Assembly: GCF_032884065.1 (NCBI RefSeq)
Contig: NC_088867.1
Location: forward strand, 29,796,252 to 29,860,251
Reading direction: 5' to 3'
DNA from: Artemia franciscana
Lineage: Eukaryota; Arthropoda; Branchiopoda; Anostraca; Artemiidae
Length of the DNA stretch: 64,000 nt
Below the pieces are notes generated by a model. It worked only from the letters and a program-made list of their open reading frames with translations. It searched no databases and was not told the DNA's origin. The position numbers and the translations under genes were made by a program. Each line of letters begins with the position of its first letter. The first letter of the stretch is position 1. Below are positions 1-13,400 of the stretch, piece after piece.

Positions 1-672
1 GCGTAATTTTGTCCGTCACTGTGTGCAAGCTCAATGTTTTCTGAAAAATATCCACCGAGTTTATATCTAGCGATGATAGCATATAAATTTTGTAATTGAA
101 AGTTGATCTTTTGTCGAAAGGAGCGTCAACTAAAAGTTGATTTGATCCCCTATGCACAAGCAACGGATTTGGAGAATTTGTCTTTCTTCATCTTCTTTTG
201 GTTTATGATGAAGAAAGCACGACAAATGCAAAACGTTGGTAGATAGATGGCTAAATGTCAAAGAGCAACTTAACCATACGCAACGAAAAACTGACAACCC
301 CATCCAGAACCATACGACCACATTCTAATCAGCCCCCAAAGGCATCGGCTCCATTAACCACAAAAAGAGTAAAGACGCAAGGCTGACCAATGCGATCAAA
401 AGTCATACTATAATATTCTTTAGACTTTTTCTTAGAGAAAAGGTCTAAATTTGGTTAGATAAAAAGAATTTCTATCTTTTTCCGCATGTTCCTCGTGTCT
501 TTCAAACGTATTTTTAATTTTAAAAAATAAAAAACAAATTTAAAAAATGTAATTGTGCAAAATTATAGCAAACTTTTTGTCTTACGTTGAAACAATACAG
601 AAACCAAACTTGCTAGTACGAAGTAATACTTGTTTTTTACCATAAAATAGTACTTTCACAGACAACCGTTGT
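1..672. other. AT-rich left edge, no gene recognised
   Basis: I see no convincing open frame, RNA gene or repeat border here. A minus-strand frame of about 60 residues (130-321) has biased composition and no recognisable motif. It fits the number of chance open frames expected in AT-rich DNA. Confidence 0.5.
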
Positions 673-940
673 TTAATAGGCATCACGGACTAAGTTGTAA
701 ATGTAATCTTTACTTTCGTGGATCAGCTTATTCCAAATCTCAGTATAAATAGATTTATCGTTGTAGATAGATGCAAGAATTGTACAAATTGAAGCTTTTC
801 CTCCGCAGATCAAGCATGACACCTTACCTGAATAAAAGGAAACGAATCCCTCGAGAATAGTTTCAAAGTACACCAACAAATCCAAAACTTCACTGGCCCA
901 GAATGTATCGACAAGGGGTTTGAACCAGAGCAGGGTCACC
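673..940 (-). CDS. Candidate terminal exon of an unidentified gene
   Basis: An open frame of about 89 codons runs on the minus strand and ends in a stop at 673. An AG acceptor-like site (942-941) lies directly upstream, so it could be a terminal exon entered in phase 2. It has no internal ATG near its start, which fits a spliced exon better than a complete gene. Composition is balanced, with Cys and aromatic residues (a CLICGGK stretch). I recognise no domain. It lies 3' of the MCFD2-like gene on the same strand. Chance is a real alternative, since frames of this length are expected a few times in a window this AT-rich. Confidence 0.25.
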
Positions 941-1137
941 CTAATCTCGGTAGGTAAAGGCGCATAATCCTTCAGTCTTTCATCTTTTACCGATTACGCC
1001 CAACTGGAATAATCGATTTTCACCTGTTTTTACAGTTTATCTTAGTCCACTGTAATGACAATTCCCCCTTTAGACTTTCTATCTTCTTCTCTAGGATAGA
1101 AATCTGCTGAAATTGATTCCATTTAACAAAACGCTCG

Positions 1138-1143
1138 TTTTAT
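1138..1143 (-). terminator. Putative polyadenylation signal of the MCFD2-like gene
   Basis: An AATAAA hexamer on the minus strand lies about 140 nt past the stop codon of exon 4. Such hexamers are frequent in AT-rich DNA, so this is only a positional candidate. Confidence 0.35.
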
Positions 1144-1283
1144 TCCTCAAAAAAAAAATCCATAAAAATAAGAACTTAACACCATTCAACAACCTTGAAG
1201 CACAATTCAATGTAAGAAAATATTTTAGTATAAATTAATCAGATCACAAAATACTTCAATTGCTAAAGTAACTTTCTGTCATT

Positions 1284-1459
1284 TTAGTCCCTCGCCGCGG
1301 CAGCTGCTTGGGCTGCAATAAATTCTGGATAATCAATAAAGCCATCTTTATTTTTGTCATCTTGTTCTAAGATTGGGTCAATCATTTGAAGTAGTTCTTC
1401 ATCAGTAAATATCTTTGGTTCAGGAACATGAGGAGCCTTGGGATCGTGATTAGCTTGGT
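1284..1459 (-). CDS. MCFD2: MCFD2-like exon 4 (EF-hand 2, C-terminus)
   Basis: The terminal coding exon follows a long pyrimidine tract and CAG. It encodes residues 190-246: a linker rich in Pro/His, the helix [14 protein letters not shown], the second EF-hand loop [12 protein letters not shown] and an Ala-rich end AAAAARD before TAA. Unlike many ER residents it has no KDEL-type signal, consistent with retention through a receptor partner, as known for MCFD2. Confidence 0.9.
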
Positions 1460-4400
1460 CTGAAAAAAAAAAGAAATTAATTTCACAAAGCAAATATTGT
1501 GAAATTAGAAATAAGAAAACTAAACTGTATTTACAGAAACAGAGCTTCGTATTCTAGCATTGTATCCAAGGTTTTCTAGCGCTGTTCCAATGTATTCAGT
1601 CTTGTTATCGTGTTACTTGGTAGTGAATTCACATTTTGCTATTTTAAGTAAAGAATATGCTAAGATTAACCTTACATTCAATAGAGAAAAATCGGACGTG
1701 GTTCTGTTCAACTGGGGTGAAACTCGAGCAAGATTTACTATCAATCTCGACGGGACGCCAGTTTCCCCAAAATCACAAATGAAATAGTTAGGCCTTCCTA
1801 TCGGTGACACTCTTAAAGCAACTAGGAGGCTCTTGATCCTTCATTTCCAACCTCGAACAGCAACTGCATACGGAAGCTTGGTAGCAAACAAACTTCGACT
1901 CAACCGCAAACTGCTAGCGAAACTTTACAATGCTTCTGCACTCCCGAATTTCCTATAGCTTGCACCTTTTTGGCGTACGTTTACGATAACCGAGACGAAG
2001 GAGCTTCGGCTAATCTATTTCTGGTAAGCCAAATACCTGCTTGCCCTTCCACCATGGTCAAGCAACTCCTGGGTCATTCAAAGATACGGTATCATAGACC
2101 CGAATGCTTCTATCAGAAAAAGCATAGAAGCTTATAATAGTAGAATTGGTCGGCACCAATGGAGCGATATTTTGATTCAATGAATGTTCTGCTTTTGTAT
2201 GTTTTAATTGTTTTTAAGTAAGGCGAAGTGTTGTTTAGTTTTTTAGGTCATTTTCTTTTTTACTCTTTCTTTTATTCACATTATACTCCGTTTTTCATGT
2301 GCATTATAACGGGTTATAAATCAATTCAATTCAATTCATATCTTTTTGTAAACCCTTGCCCGTGAGTTCACCGAAGCGCCTTCGTTCAACACGATAAGTG
2401 TATTTGTTAGGTTAATAAGAGGTGTCAAACGAGGGGGGCATTCCCTCTGAGATCCCCCTAGAAATTGAATACCTTTTTTGATATTTTTTTTTATAAAAAA
2501 AAAATCCCCCCCCCAGATTTTGAAAACTATATTTTTGCCCGCCCTCTCTAAATTCCATGAATTGACGTGTATGGTTAATCGACAGCTTACATGGCAGAAA
2601 TCTCTCAAATTCCACTCTCCATCCAATTAGTGAAAAGAAGAATCTTCAAATTTACGTGGTTCGTGAAATAATAATTAATAACTACGCAGTGGAGAAGATT
2701 TGTTGCAATGACATAACTAGCCAAATAATGGCTAATTATGCAGCCAGCAAAATATTTAATTAAACTGCGAAATTGAAATCAATGTTAGGATTTGGTTAAA
2801 AAACAGTGCAAACTAAAAAAAACAATATTAGGATATTCTATTGGATTTGGCTACAAAAAAAAATTATGATGATGAGAAATGGCATTATTTCTCAATTTTA
2901 GAATTTCTTACAATTTCCGACTAGGAAAGATTTTGAAACGTTACATCTTTAAACTACTAAAAGTTATTTTTTCCGCGATCCAAAGATTACAAAAAGTCAA
3001 AGAAGATCTAAAACAAAGAACCAAGATGCACGATAATATTTTCAGAGTTCATCTTCATCTTTCAGATACTAGGCTAAAGAAGGTAGTCAGTGCTATTGAA
3101 ATAGTTTAAACTTCCAAGAATATAAAAAGTATTGCCAGAGGAAAATTAGTTCTAATTGGCTGAATGCAATCTTCCAAAATTAGGATAATCGAATTTATTA
3201 TCATTCATTGACGCATGGTATTGCTACTGTCAAACTCCTTTTTCACGACACTGAAGCAACTGTACTTCAATGTAAAAACTTGTAATTTTGGTTCAAACAT
3301 GTTTCGAAATCATTCTGTAATTACTCTAAAAAACCTACCAAAATACTAACAAAATAAAAAATAGAACCAAAAACAAAATAAGAGATTAAAATAAAGAACT
3401 GTTACTAGTCTTTTTTTTCAAATTTCAGATAAGGGATGTCCTATCTTTGACAGATTTGCAAAACACTAATGCAACAAGAGCTAAGAGCTCATATGGCACT
3501 TGTGACGAGGTCGGAAGAGCCAAGATCTCATATGGCATGAGCTCGAGCAAAATTCTAAGAATCAATAGATTGATTTAAGAAGAAAATTAGAGGCTTAGTG
3601 CCGGTCGGGATTTAAAATAAGAGCTCTGAGACCTGAGGTCCTTCTAAATATCAAAATTCATTAAGATCCGATCACCCACTCGTAAGTTAGAAATACCTCA
3701 TTATTTTCTGATTTTTCCTCTCCCTTCAGCCCCCAGATGGTCGAATCGAGGAAAACCTAGTCAATTTGTATAGGTCCCTGACACGCCTACCAATTTTCAT
3801 CGTCTTAGCACATCCAGAAGCACCGAACTCGCCAAAGCACTGGACCCCCCACCCCAAACTCCCCAAAAGAGAGCGGATCCAGTCCGGTTACGTCAATCAC
3901 GTATCTACGACATTTGCTAATTCTACCCACCAAGTTTCATCCCGATCTCTTCACTCTAAACGTTTTCCAAGATTTTCGGTTTCCCCCTCCAACTCCCCCC
4001 CCAATGTCACCAGATCTTATCGGGATTTAAAATAAAAGCTCTGAGACATGAGTTCCTTCTAAATATCAATTTTCATTAAGATCCGGTCACCGGTTCGTAA
4101 GTTGAAAATTCCTCTGATTCTAATTTTTCCGAATTAAAACCCCCCAACTCCCCCAAAGAGAGCGGATTCGGTCCGATTATGTCATTCACGTATCTAGGAC
4201 TTCTGCTATATTTTCCCACCAAGTTTCATCCCGATCTCTCCACTCTAAGCGTTTCCCAAGATTTCCCATTCCCCCCTCCAACTCCCCCCAATATCACCGG
4301 ATACGGCGGGCATTTAAAATGAGAGACACGAGGTCCTTCTAAATATTTCGAGTTTCCCCCAAGATTTTAGGTTCCCCCCTCCAACTCCCCCCCCCCAATG

Positions 4401-7400
4401 TCACCAGATCTGGTCGGGATTTAAAATAAGAGCTCTGAGACACGATATCCTTCTAAATATCAAATTTCATTAAGATCAGATCACCAGTTCGTAAGTTAAA
4501 AATACCTAATTTTTTCTAATTTTTCCGAATTAACCGTCCCCCACTCTCCCCCTCCAAGATGGTCGAATACAGGAAACGATTATTTCTAATTTAATTGGTC
4601 TGGTCCCTGACACGCCTGCCAAATTTCATCGTCCTAGCTCATCTGGAAGTGCCCAAACTAGCAAAACTGGGAAAGAGAGACAGACCGACAGAATTTGCGA
4701 TCGCTGTATGTCACTTGGTAAATACCAAGAGCCATAAAAACAAACTAATTGCTATAAATAACAAGCAGAACAATAGGAAAATTTATAAGAAAGTGGAATA
4801 CAAGTTTAAATGAATATTTCGACCTTATACCCAAGGGCCGTGCTCAGCAAAACAAATGAAAAAAACAAAAAACAAAATGAATATAAAAGAACTCACATTA
4901 AAATATAATCTTTAAAACCAAAATATTTTTGGAACAGTCCTAGCATCATTACTCGAGGGAAGTTCAACTTCAGAGTCCTGGTTGAACTTATTTACAACAA
5001 AAAGAAAGAAAGGGGTGGTGGTTATAAAGTATATAAAGAGCTTACCATGCCAGTGTATGAGTGATTTGACAAGCTCACATCCATCCAATTTATTATTATT
5101 GTCAGCATCGTGCATTTTAAAATAGTGAAATTGCAGCTCCTGTTCTGTCATTTTACTTGTATCAACAGGTACACTTATATGCTCCTTCAGGTGCCTACAA
5201 AAGCCATTATAACAATACGTTATCTCAAATACAGGATACTTAAACCCATATCTGCACAAATGGCGAGGGGAAGACCCAAACCCTACATTAGTACAAAGGA
5301 ACTCCTCCCTCACCCAATTACTTGAAAACAATTGTCTAAAATAGGTGTTTTTTTCGTGATTTGACTCCTACCTCAACAAGGTGAAAATTCTCTTATCTCT
5401 GACGGTTGGACCTGTATGTATCTACGTTTATTAAGACCCTTTTTCGTGGTTAAGAATTATAGATTTTTTCAACAATCAGAAGGGGTTCTCGGAAATAAGA
5501 TATTCATCATTTTTCCGGAGAAAACTCAATAACGATAATAAAAAGCAGCTTATCTACGTTATTTTAAGCACACAAAACGTGGATGGCAATGCAAACCATC
5601 TCATTATATAAACCACACAACTCGGGTCGAAATGGATATAAAAATGATAAGGATAAAAACTCTGAATGAGCAAACGCAGCTTCCCACAATTCATTGCGTG
5701 AAAAAAATCCTATTTATGTTGCATTTAAATTGTGAAACTTTTAGTAATATAATATATTGGTTTGTAGACATAACAATTGTTTATAATATGTCCAACTTTA
5801 ATAATATGTACAATTTGAAAAAAATAAATTGCAAAAAGGATGTAGGCCAAACGCTGAGTAAAGGGATTGGACCCCCCCCCCCGAACTGAAAATGCCATAA
5901 ACAAGCATAATATATTCCTACAAAAAAAACTTGTGAGGGCTGAAGGCCCAAACGAGTGAGCTGGCGACAAAAAGCTTACAAAGCAGGTTTTTTTTTATAA
6001 TAATGATGCCGTTTTTTTACTAGTTGTTTAATGTTTGGTCAAAATTTTTCCTGACAAATTGAAAATTAATTGAAATTTTAAAAGACTAGCTGGTGAATAT
6101 CGGCCAAATCGGATGTCAATGGTTGGTCTAGCCATGAAAAGACGTCAGTTTCCTTTTATTTGTAAAATGTTTGGTAATATATATATCAACTTGAATCGCT
6201 TATTAAGACAATTTTATATTGAAGATTGCCCATTACCGGTGCAAAATATTTTTCTCTTTTCCTGTCCAGGTGTCATATTATTTATTTTTCGTTTAAATAC
6301 TTCAAGACCATGCGGTACCTACAAATCTCAATCTTCCTGTCTTGCCAACTGACCATCTCAAAGACAAAGGGTCCATATACGAATTTTACCAGATAACTAA
6401 CCATCATGAAGACCTATTGAGAATCTGTTGTTTGACTATGAAATTTTTCGAGTTGTCAAAGGAGTTGTCCAACTCCCAAATTACAATAACGACAAGTAAA
6501 ACAACAGGGAATTTACCTAACACAATGGAACTGTTTAAACCTTAAGAGTATTCCGACTCTATATCTAAGAGCCATCCTCAGTAAGCTAAGTACATAAATA
6601 AAATAAAACCTACAATAAAATGGAATCTTTAAAACTAAAATTAAAACACTCCCAGAATCATTACGTCAACAAAGTACAACTACTGAAGATGAAACCATTC
6701 AAAACAAGGCAATTCATTCAGGTACAAATTAAGAACATGTTTTAATGCTAATCTTGCTTTTTAGCAAATAACCTAAAAGGTTTTTTGTAACTGGTTTATC
6801 GGTATTGGCTGTTGGTTTTTTAATATAATTTGTGAAGTCATTTTTAATAGTTTCGTTTGCCTCACGTACAACTTGTTTGTTTCCTAAACCATTGCTAACG
6901 AGGGAGGTGTTTTCAAAAAGTATTTTATGGCTGTTGTTTTCATAAATATGGCTGCTTAGAGCAAAATCAAAAGAATTATGAACACCGTCAAACGGCGTTA
7001 CTTTAAACCTTATGGGTTACTTTGAACAAAACAGTAACTCTCTTGTGGTATCTACTGGCCAAACTTACAATCTCTGTATATCATCCACAAGATGTTATTC
7101 AAACCAGAATAACTTCAGGTTTGACATACGCCATTTTTTTCTTCAATTTATCAAAAGGGAAAGTGACTCGCCAAGGCCTTACTGATTACTTTGATAATCA
7201 AAAAGTGTATTTTCAAAAGGGGTGTTAAATACCCAGGGCAGATTATGAACCAGAGTTAAACTGCAGTCTTGATTATGGTCTGTGGTTCAGCCACTGGAGA
7301 ACTGTTGGCTCTTTACGTTTGTTAAAAGGCAAAAGTTTGTACTCCAGTTGAAGAAGTGGGGGGACCTCGTGATACTTGATATAACGGTAGCAAGTATGGT

Positions 7401-10400
7401 TGGTTTGAAGGCTATGTGTTTGAAGATTTGTTCATGTCTCAGTTGCTTCTGCACCTTAAAACTCTGGCTGGAAGAAAAGATGCAATAGGCGATAAACTAA
7501 GCTCTCATTTCAGTGACAAGGTTATCAAGGTCTGCAAAGAAGAAGATATTTTGTTTCTTTACCAGGGGATTGCACCCATTTCTTGCAACCCCTTAATGTA
7601 GCATTCTTTGGGCTGACTAAACGAATCTGGAGGTGAACCCTCCAAGAATACAAGATGCAAAACCCTGCCGACAATTCAGCCCGAAAAGAGGTGTTTCCGA
7701 AACTATTGAAGCTCCTCTGGGGAGGCAAACCTGAGCAGGCACAGGTTGACAATATCAACCTTCAAAATGGGTTCACAGCATTCTTTGATAAAAAGTATTT
7801 CATCGAAAAAATTCACGATAGGCGAAAAAATGATGAAATCCATGAGGGAGTTGGTGATTCTGTCATAGCTTTTCGAAAAAAGGCGGTTTGTCACTGTTGG
7901 TACTATAGCACGTAACCAAACAAAGCTTACCAAGGCTCCCGAAAAATCACTAGCTGAATCGAGCGACATGTAAGATAAAGATTTTGAGGATTCAGGGATG
8001 AGTACAGTGAAATCTGGCAAAGCTAAAATGAAGCCGAATAAAGGAAAGGGAGCTGGAAAAAAGTTACAAGAATCCCTGAATCTAGACCACTCATCTGACG
8101 ATACATCAGACAACTTGCCGGAAAAACTACATGATGATTCCAGTGAACTTAGCTGGGATGAAACCAAAACAGTGAACATCAGGGTGATGACAATTCTACT
8201 TGTAAGAAGGATTAAGGTCTCCCAATCAAACTATCTGACTTCTATGCTGTGTTCTACGAGAAAGATTTCTTCATTGGGCAAGCAGAAGATTTTCCAGATG
8301 AGAGGATGGATAGGTTAAAATTTTCGGAACGTGTGAGCAGTGCTGACTTCAGTTAAAACTCGCCCAAGAAAGAGGATGTCAGTGTTGTTGAAAAAAGATA
8401 TGTTTTTGCTGGACCACTCGTTCGAAAAGAACATGACCCCTTCCAAATTGCGGGGCATCGTAAAGTTACAAAGTCGTAAAAAAGACTTTGCAAAGAATAC
8501 GAGTTCTAGTCTCTGGTTTTCCTTGATTTTTCTGCAAGTCCTGTTTTTTGTTGTTGTTTTTTTTTTTTTACTTAATCTTAGTCTAGTTTTCTATTTTTTT
8601 TCTTAATTTTTTCAGTATAAGCAACCTTTTTTTTTACAAAGAATCTAAGAGAAAAAACTATAAATAAGTGATTGTTCAAACTTACCCAAAGTATGGTCAA
8701 ATATGAACGAATTGGGAACAAACATGAACAGTGCATAAAATAAAATAACATCGTTCACAGTTGAACAAAGTGTGGGTAACTTTGAATATGGTTTACAAAA
8801 AAAGACCACTTGGGAAGGGATAGACAAAATGTTCAACGCCTACCCTCTTCAGCAGTCAGACATACATAAGAAAATATTTTTCTAGGTTATTATGTTACAA
8901 TTTACAAAAGGTCTTGCTAGATAACAGAGAAAAAGAAAGGTACTTTTAATTCGAAGTGACCCTGCTTGACATTACTATTTGAATTTAATGCCTTGGTTAT
9001 ATCATTCTTATGCTGCAGGCGTGTTTCTAAATTTTGGGAGTTCTTCCCACATAGCAATTGGCACAGCCTTATGGTATTTGATAAACCCCTCTTTGGCGAG
9101 TAACTGGAGTTTTATCTTTACCAGAGTTTAAGATATCCATGATTTTTAAAACACTAATAAAGAATATATACATATTGTTTTATGTGTAAGCTTTTTGTAT
9201 ACACTTTATTTTACATAAAATTTCGCTCTCCAATGTATGTATTTTGTCCGTCATCTTTTAAATTATTTATAGCCTACTTCACTTGACCTGATTGATTTAA
9301 AGTTTTTCCACTTTAACTCTGCTGAAAATTTATTTTTACCAATAAGCATCGCAATAGAGTGGAATCAGAGAGCCTAAATGCGAATCGAAATGTAACAATA
9401 AAAAAATCCAAAATAAAAAAGCCGTTGGGATTTTTACTTTTCCAGATATTATAAGTTGTTAGAGTTTAGTACCCTATACTAGCTTTTCCAGAGGCACAAT
9501 ACCCATAGGCCTTTAGAAAATTACCCACAATGTAGGCGCTCAAGAGGGGCCAATTTCTTCATTAAAGGAATTACATAAATAAATAATCACCACAGAGTTA
9601 TTGTTTCCTGGTAGATCATATTCAAGAGTTCAGTGCTTCTTACTTGCTTTACCTAAATCATGATACCCACAGACCTTTGGAGATTGAGGCTGGTGGAATA
9701 GTTGTCAATTTGGAAAATTTGCCAAAACAGGATTGAATATCCAAAACCAAATGCAGTAGTATAAAATACGAAACGCCTCAGTATATCTGATAACAAGACA
9801 ATGAGATATTCTTGACTTTTACAAAACAAATTTACATCATACAAAACATAGAATACATGGCTTCGTGTATTCATGTGAGGAAAAGTCCCATTTAGCTTCT
9901 AACATTAAGTTTCTTAAGATTTTAGAAGACTTGATTTAGTTAGCCATATATCTTATGGGAAACCGGGTTACCTTAATTTTTTCTCTCAAATCTATTGCTT
10001 GCTTAACGTGTTTTCAATCTCAGTAAAAAGGACCAATTAAACATGCAGATTTCTCTTCTTTAGCAAACAAATTTATTTTTCCTTTTCAGTGGAACAAGTG
10101 CAGTTTTGGAATAACAAATTATAAAGTATAATTTCATTACTTCTAGTCGACATAATTTTTGTGTAACGATTTTCCATATTTCATTTGGGGGAGCTTCTAT
10201 CATTTCAGACAAAAAACTACATAACTATATATATTGCGTTAAAAATAACGTTATATGCGTTAAAAATAATTAATTTTTAATAATAAACAATTAATAATAA
10301 ATAATAATAAATAATTAATTTTTAATAAATTTAATAATTAATTGGGTATAGGCGTTAAAAATAATTAGTGGACGGGATTAGCCAAAATTTCCAAAATTCT

Positions 10401-13400
10401 AAGCTGATGTCTTGATTCCAACATGATGCCAATAATAGTTATATTTATTCCATGACATTACTAGATACAACGAAAAAAAAACAAGTGCTCTTGCACAGAA
10501 TTAAATTTTTTCGAGCCAATGATAAAAAGTCTTGGCAGATTAAGTTAAAATTCCAAGATAATGGAAGATCTTAGCTTTCAAATATGGAAGCTAATATTCC
10601 TGTTAAGCTGAAGATTCTCAGGTAGACTTGGCTGTAGACATTACTTTCAACAAACTTGGACGATATTGTTTCAGGAGCCTTTGTTCTCAAGTTTCTTAAC
10701 ATAGTTTTGGGTGGTTGCTTTTTCTTTGTAGTACTTAGAATGATTAGATTTTGTAAACTAGCCTCCCGTTTTGCAGACAGACTAATACAATTTGCAGACA
10801 TTGTATAATTTCTATGAAAAATTATACTCTTTTCAAGTGCAGCTTTAACGTTGATGATCTGAAACCAAGTAAAAGAAAACACATCAATTCTGGCGGAGAT
10901 CATTTTGACTTCTCAGAGAGCAAAAAATCCAGTGATACTATCCAAAAAATAGTGTAAATATAACGTAGGTATTATATGAATTTTACAAAACAAAATGTAA
11001 AATAATGAAAAACATACTCTCTGTCTTGAATGGCATGTTGTGCATCAAGAATATTTTGCCCTTGGAATCCAGCATGCCCTCCATGCCCTTGATGTCCTGC
11101 ATTTCCATGACCCATAGGTTGTTGTTGCTGAAATTGCTGTTGTTGGAACTGCTGTTGCTGTAATTGAGCTTGTTGTTGTTGTAACTGAGCCTGCTGTTGC
11201 TGCATTTGCGGCTGCTGCTGCTGCTGTCCACCAGGTTGCTGCTGAAATTGACCTTGCTGAGGTACTTGTCCAGCGAATTGGCCACCCTAAAAAAAAAAAA
11301 ATTGTCGGTCTCTTAACTTTTATATGCTATTATTAGAGCATACACTCGTTTCCCTTCTATATTAATTTTTTTTAAAGTAAGTTTTTCAACTGAAAGTAAG
11401 GAGCAACATAAAAATTTAGAACAAACAGAATTATTGCGAATATGGAAGGGGTTGTCCCCTCCTCAATACCTCGCTCTTCACGGCCTTAAGGCCGTGATTA
11501 AGTGAACTTGAAAACATCGAGCTTCAAAATTGAAGTAAGGTTAGCCTTCTGTCTTTTAATTCTCTAGAGACCGTTGGTTGTCAAAACTTCAAATAGCACC
11601 AATTATCAAGTCTTGTCCAAGGTTTTGATTGACAGCTTCCTTTGGTGAGATGTTTCAGCCGAGAAATAGTAATATATTTGGCTGGGTAAAAATAAGATTT
11701 TATTTATTTAAAGTAAAATAAAAATTTTAAGATTTAAAATTTTTTAAAAATTTTTAATTTTTTACTTAAAATTTAAGTAAAAATAAATTTTATTAGTTAA
11801 AGATATACGCAACTTACAAATTAGCTTACGTAAAGAAACTTCTGTATTCTCATATTTTTATTGCATATATGAGGGGTTTCACCCCCTCGTCAGTACCTCA
11901 CTCTTCACGCTAAAGCTTAAAATTTGTCCCAATTTCTTAAGAATGACCCCTGAATAACAAAAGCCGCAGAATAAATAGTTGAAATTTCTAAAAATACTTT
12001 AACGTAAAGAGTGAGGTATTAGGAGGTGAGCCCCTCATATGCGTAATAATTTCTGTTCCTTTTAACAGAAATTATTATGGAATATTTATAGGAATTAATA
12101 TTTACAAGAAAATAATAACAGGAATATTCTGTTCCTTTCAGTTGAAAAACTTTGCCATATTTATTTTTTCATTGTTTTTTTAAATAATGCTAGAAAATCC
12201 TGCGCTCCCTTCATGGAAATTTTCTTCCCCCTTGGCAAATTCCTCCGTGAAAAGTTCCTCCAACATATCCCCCTCTTCTCAACCCCTGCCCCCAACCAAA
12301 TGAAAACGCCCCAGAAAACGTCTGTACACTTCCAAATAACCATTACTATATGTAAGCACTGGTCAGTGTTAGTAGCTTGTAGCCCCTCCCACGGGGACTG
12401 TGGGGGAGTAGGTCATCCCAAACGGCATATTTGTAAGGATTTTCGACTACGCTGAATAAAATGGCTATCTCAGAATTTTGATCTGGTGACTTTGGGAAAA
12501 TAATTAGCGTGCGACGGGGGCCTAGGCACCCTCCGATTTTTTTGGTCACTTAAAAAGGGCACTAGAACTTTTCATTTCCGTTAGAATGAACCCTATCGCA
12601 ACATTCTAGGACCACTGGGTCGATACGATCACCCCTGAAAAAAAAAACAAATAAACACGCATCCGTGATCTGCCTTCTGACAAAAAATACAAAATTCCAC
12701 ATTTTAAACAGTTCGTAGTAATGAACTGTAGTAAGGAGCGACTAGGCTCAATAGTAACCAAAACTCTAAAAAAAATGGAATTTTGATACCAATAGTTATA
12801 TCAAAAGAATGGCATTTTAATGCTGATTTAAATATATAAGTTTCATCAAGAATAGTCTTACCCATCAAAAATTACGAGCCTGAAAATATTTGCCTCATTT
12901 TAGAAAATAGGGGGAAACACCCCCTAAAAGTCATACGATCTTAACGAAAATCACACCATCAGATTCAGCGTATTAGAGAACCTTGTTGTAGAAGTTTCAA
13001 GCCCCAATCTATAAAATGTGGAATTTCGCATTTTGTGCCAGAAGACAAATCACGGATGCGTGTTTATTTGTTTTTTCCAGGGGTGATGGGAAATTAGAGG
13101 GCACCTAGGCCCCCTCCCACGGTCATTTTTACCCAAAGTTACCGGATCAAAATTCTGAGATAGCCATTTTATTAATCATAGTTGAAAAACCCAATAACTA
13201 TGTCTTTGGGGACGACTTACTGCCCTGCAGTCCCCGTTGGAGGGGCTGCAAGTTACAATCTTTGACCTGTGTATACATATAGTAATGGTTACTAAGAAGT
13301 GTACAGACGTTTTCAGGGGGATTTTTTGGTTTGGGGGGATATTTGAGGGGAGAGGGTTACCGGGGAGGATTTTTCCATGAGGAGCTTCTCATGGGGGAAG

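Noticed and set aside
7703-8179. 158-codon minus-strand frame
   Set aside because: It is the antisense shadow of the pogo-like transposase tail on the plus strand, which has recognisable motifs.
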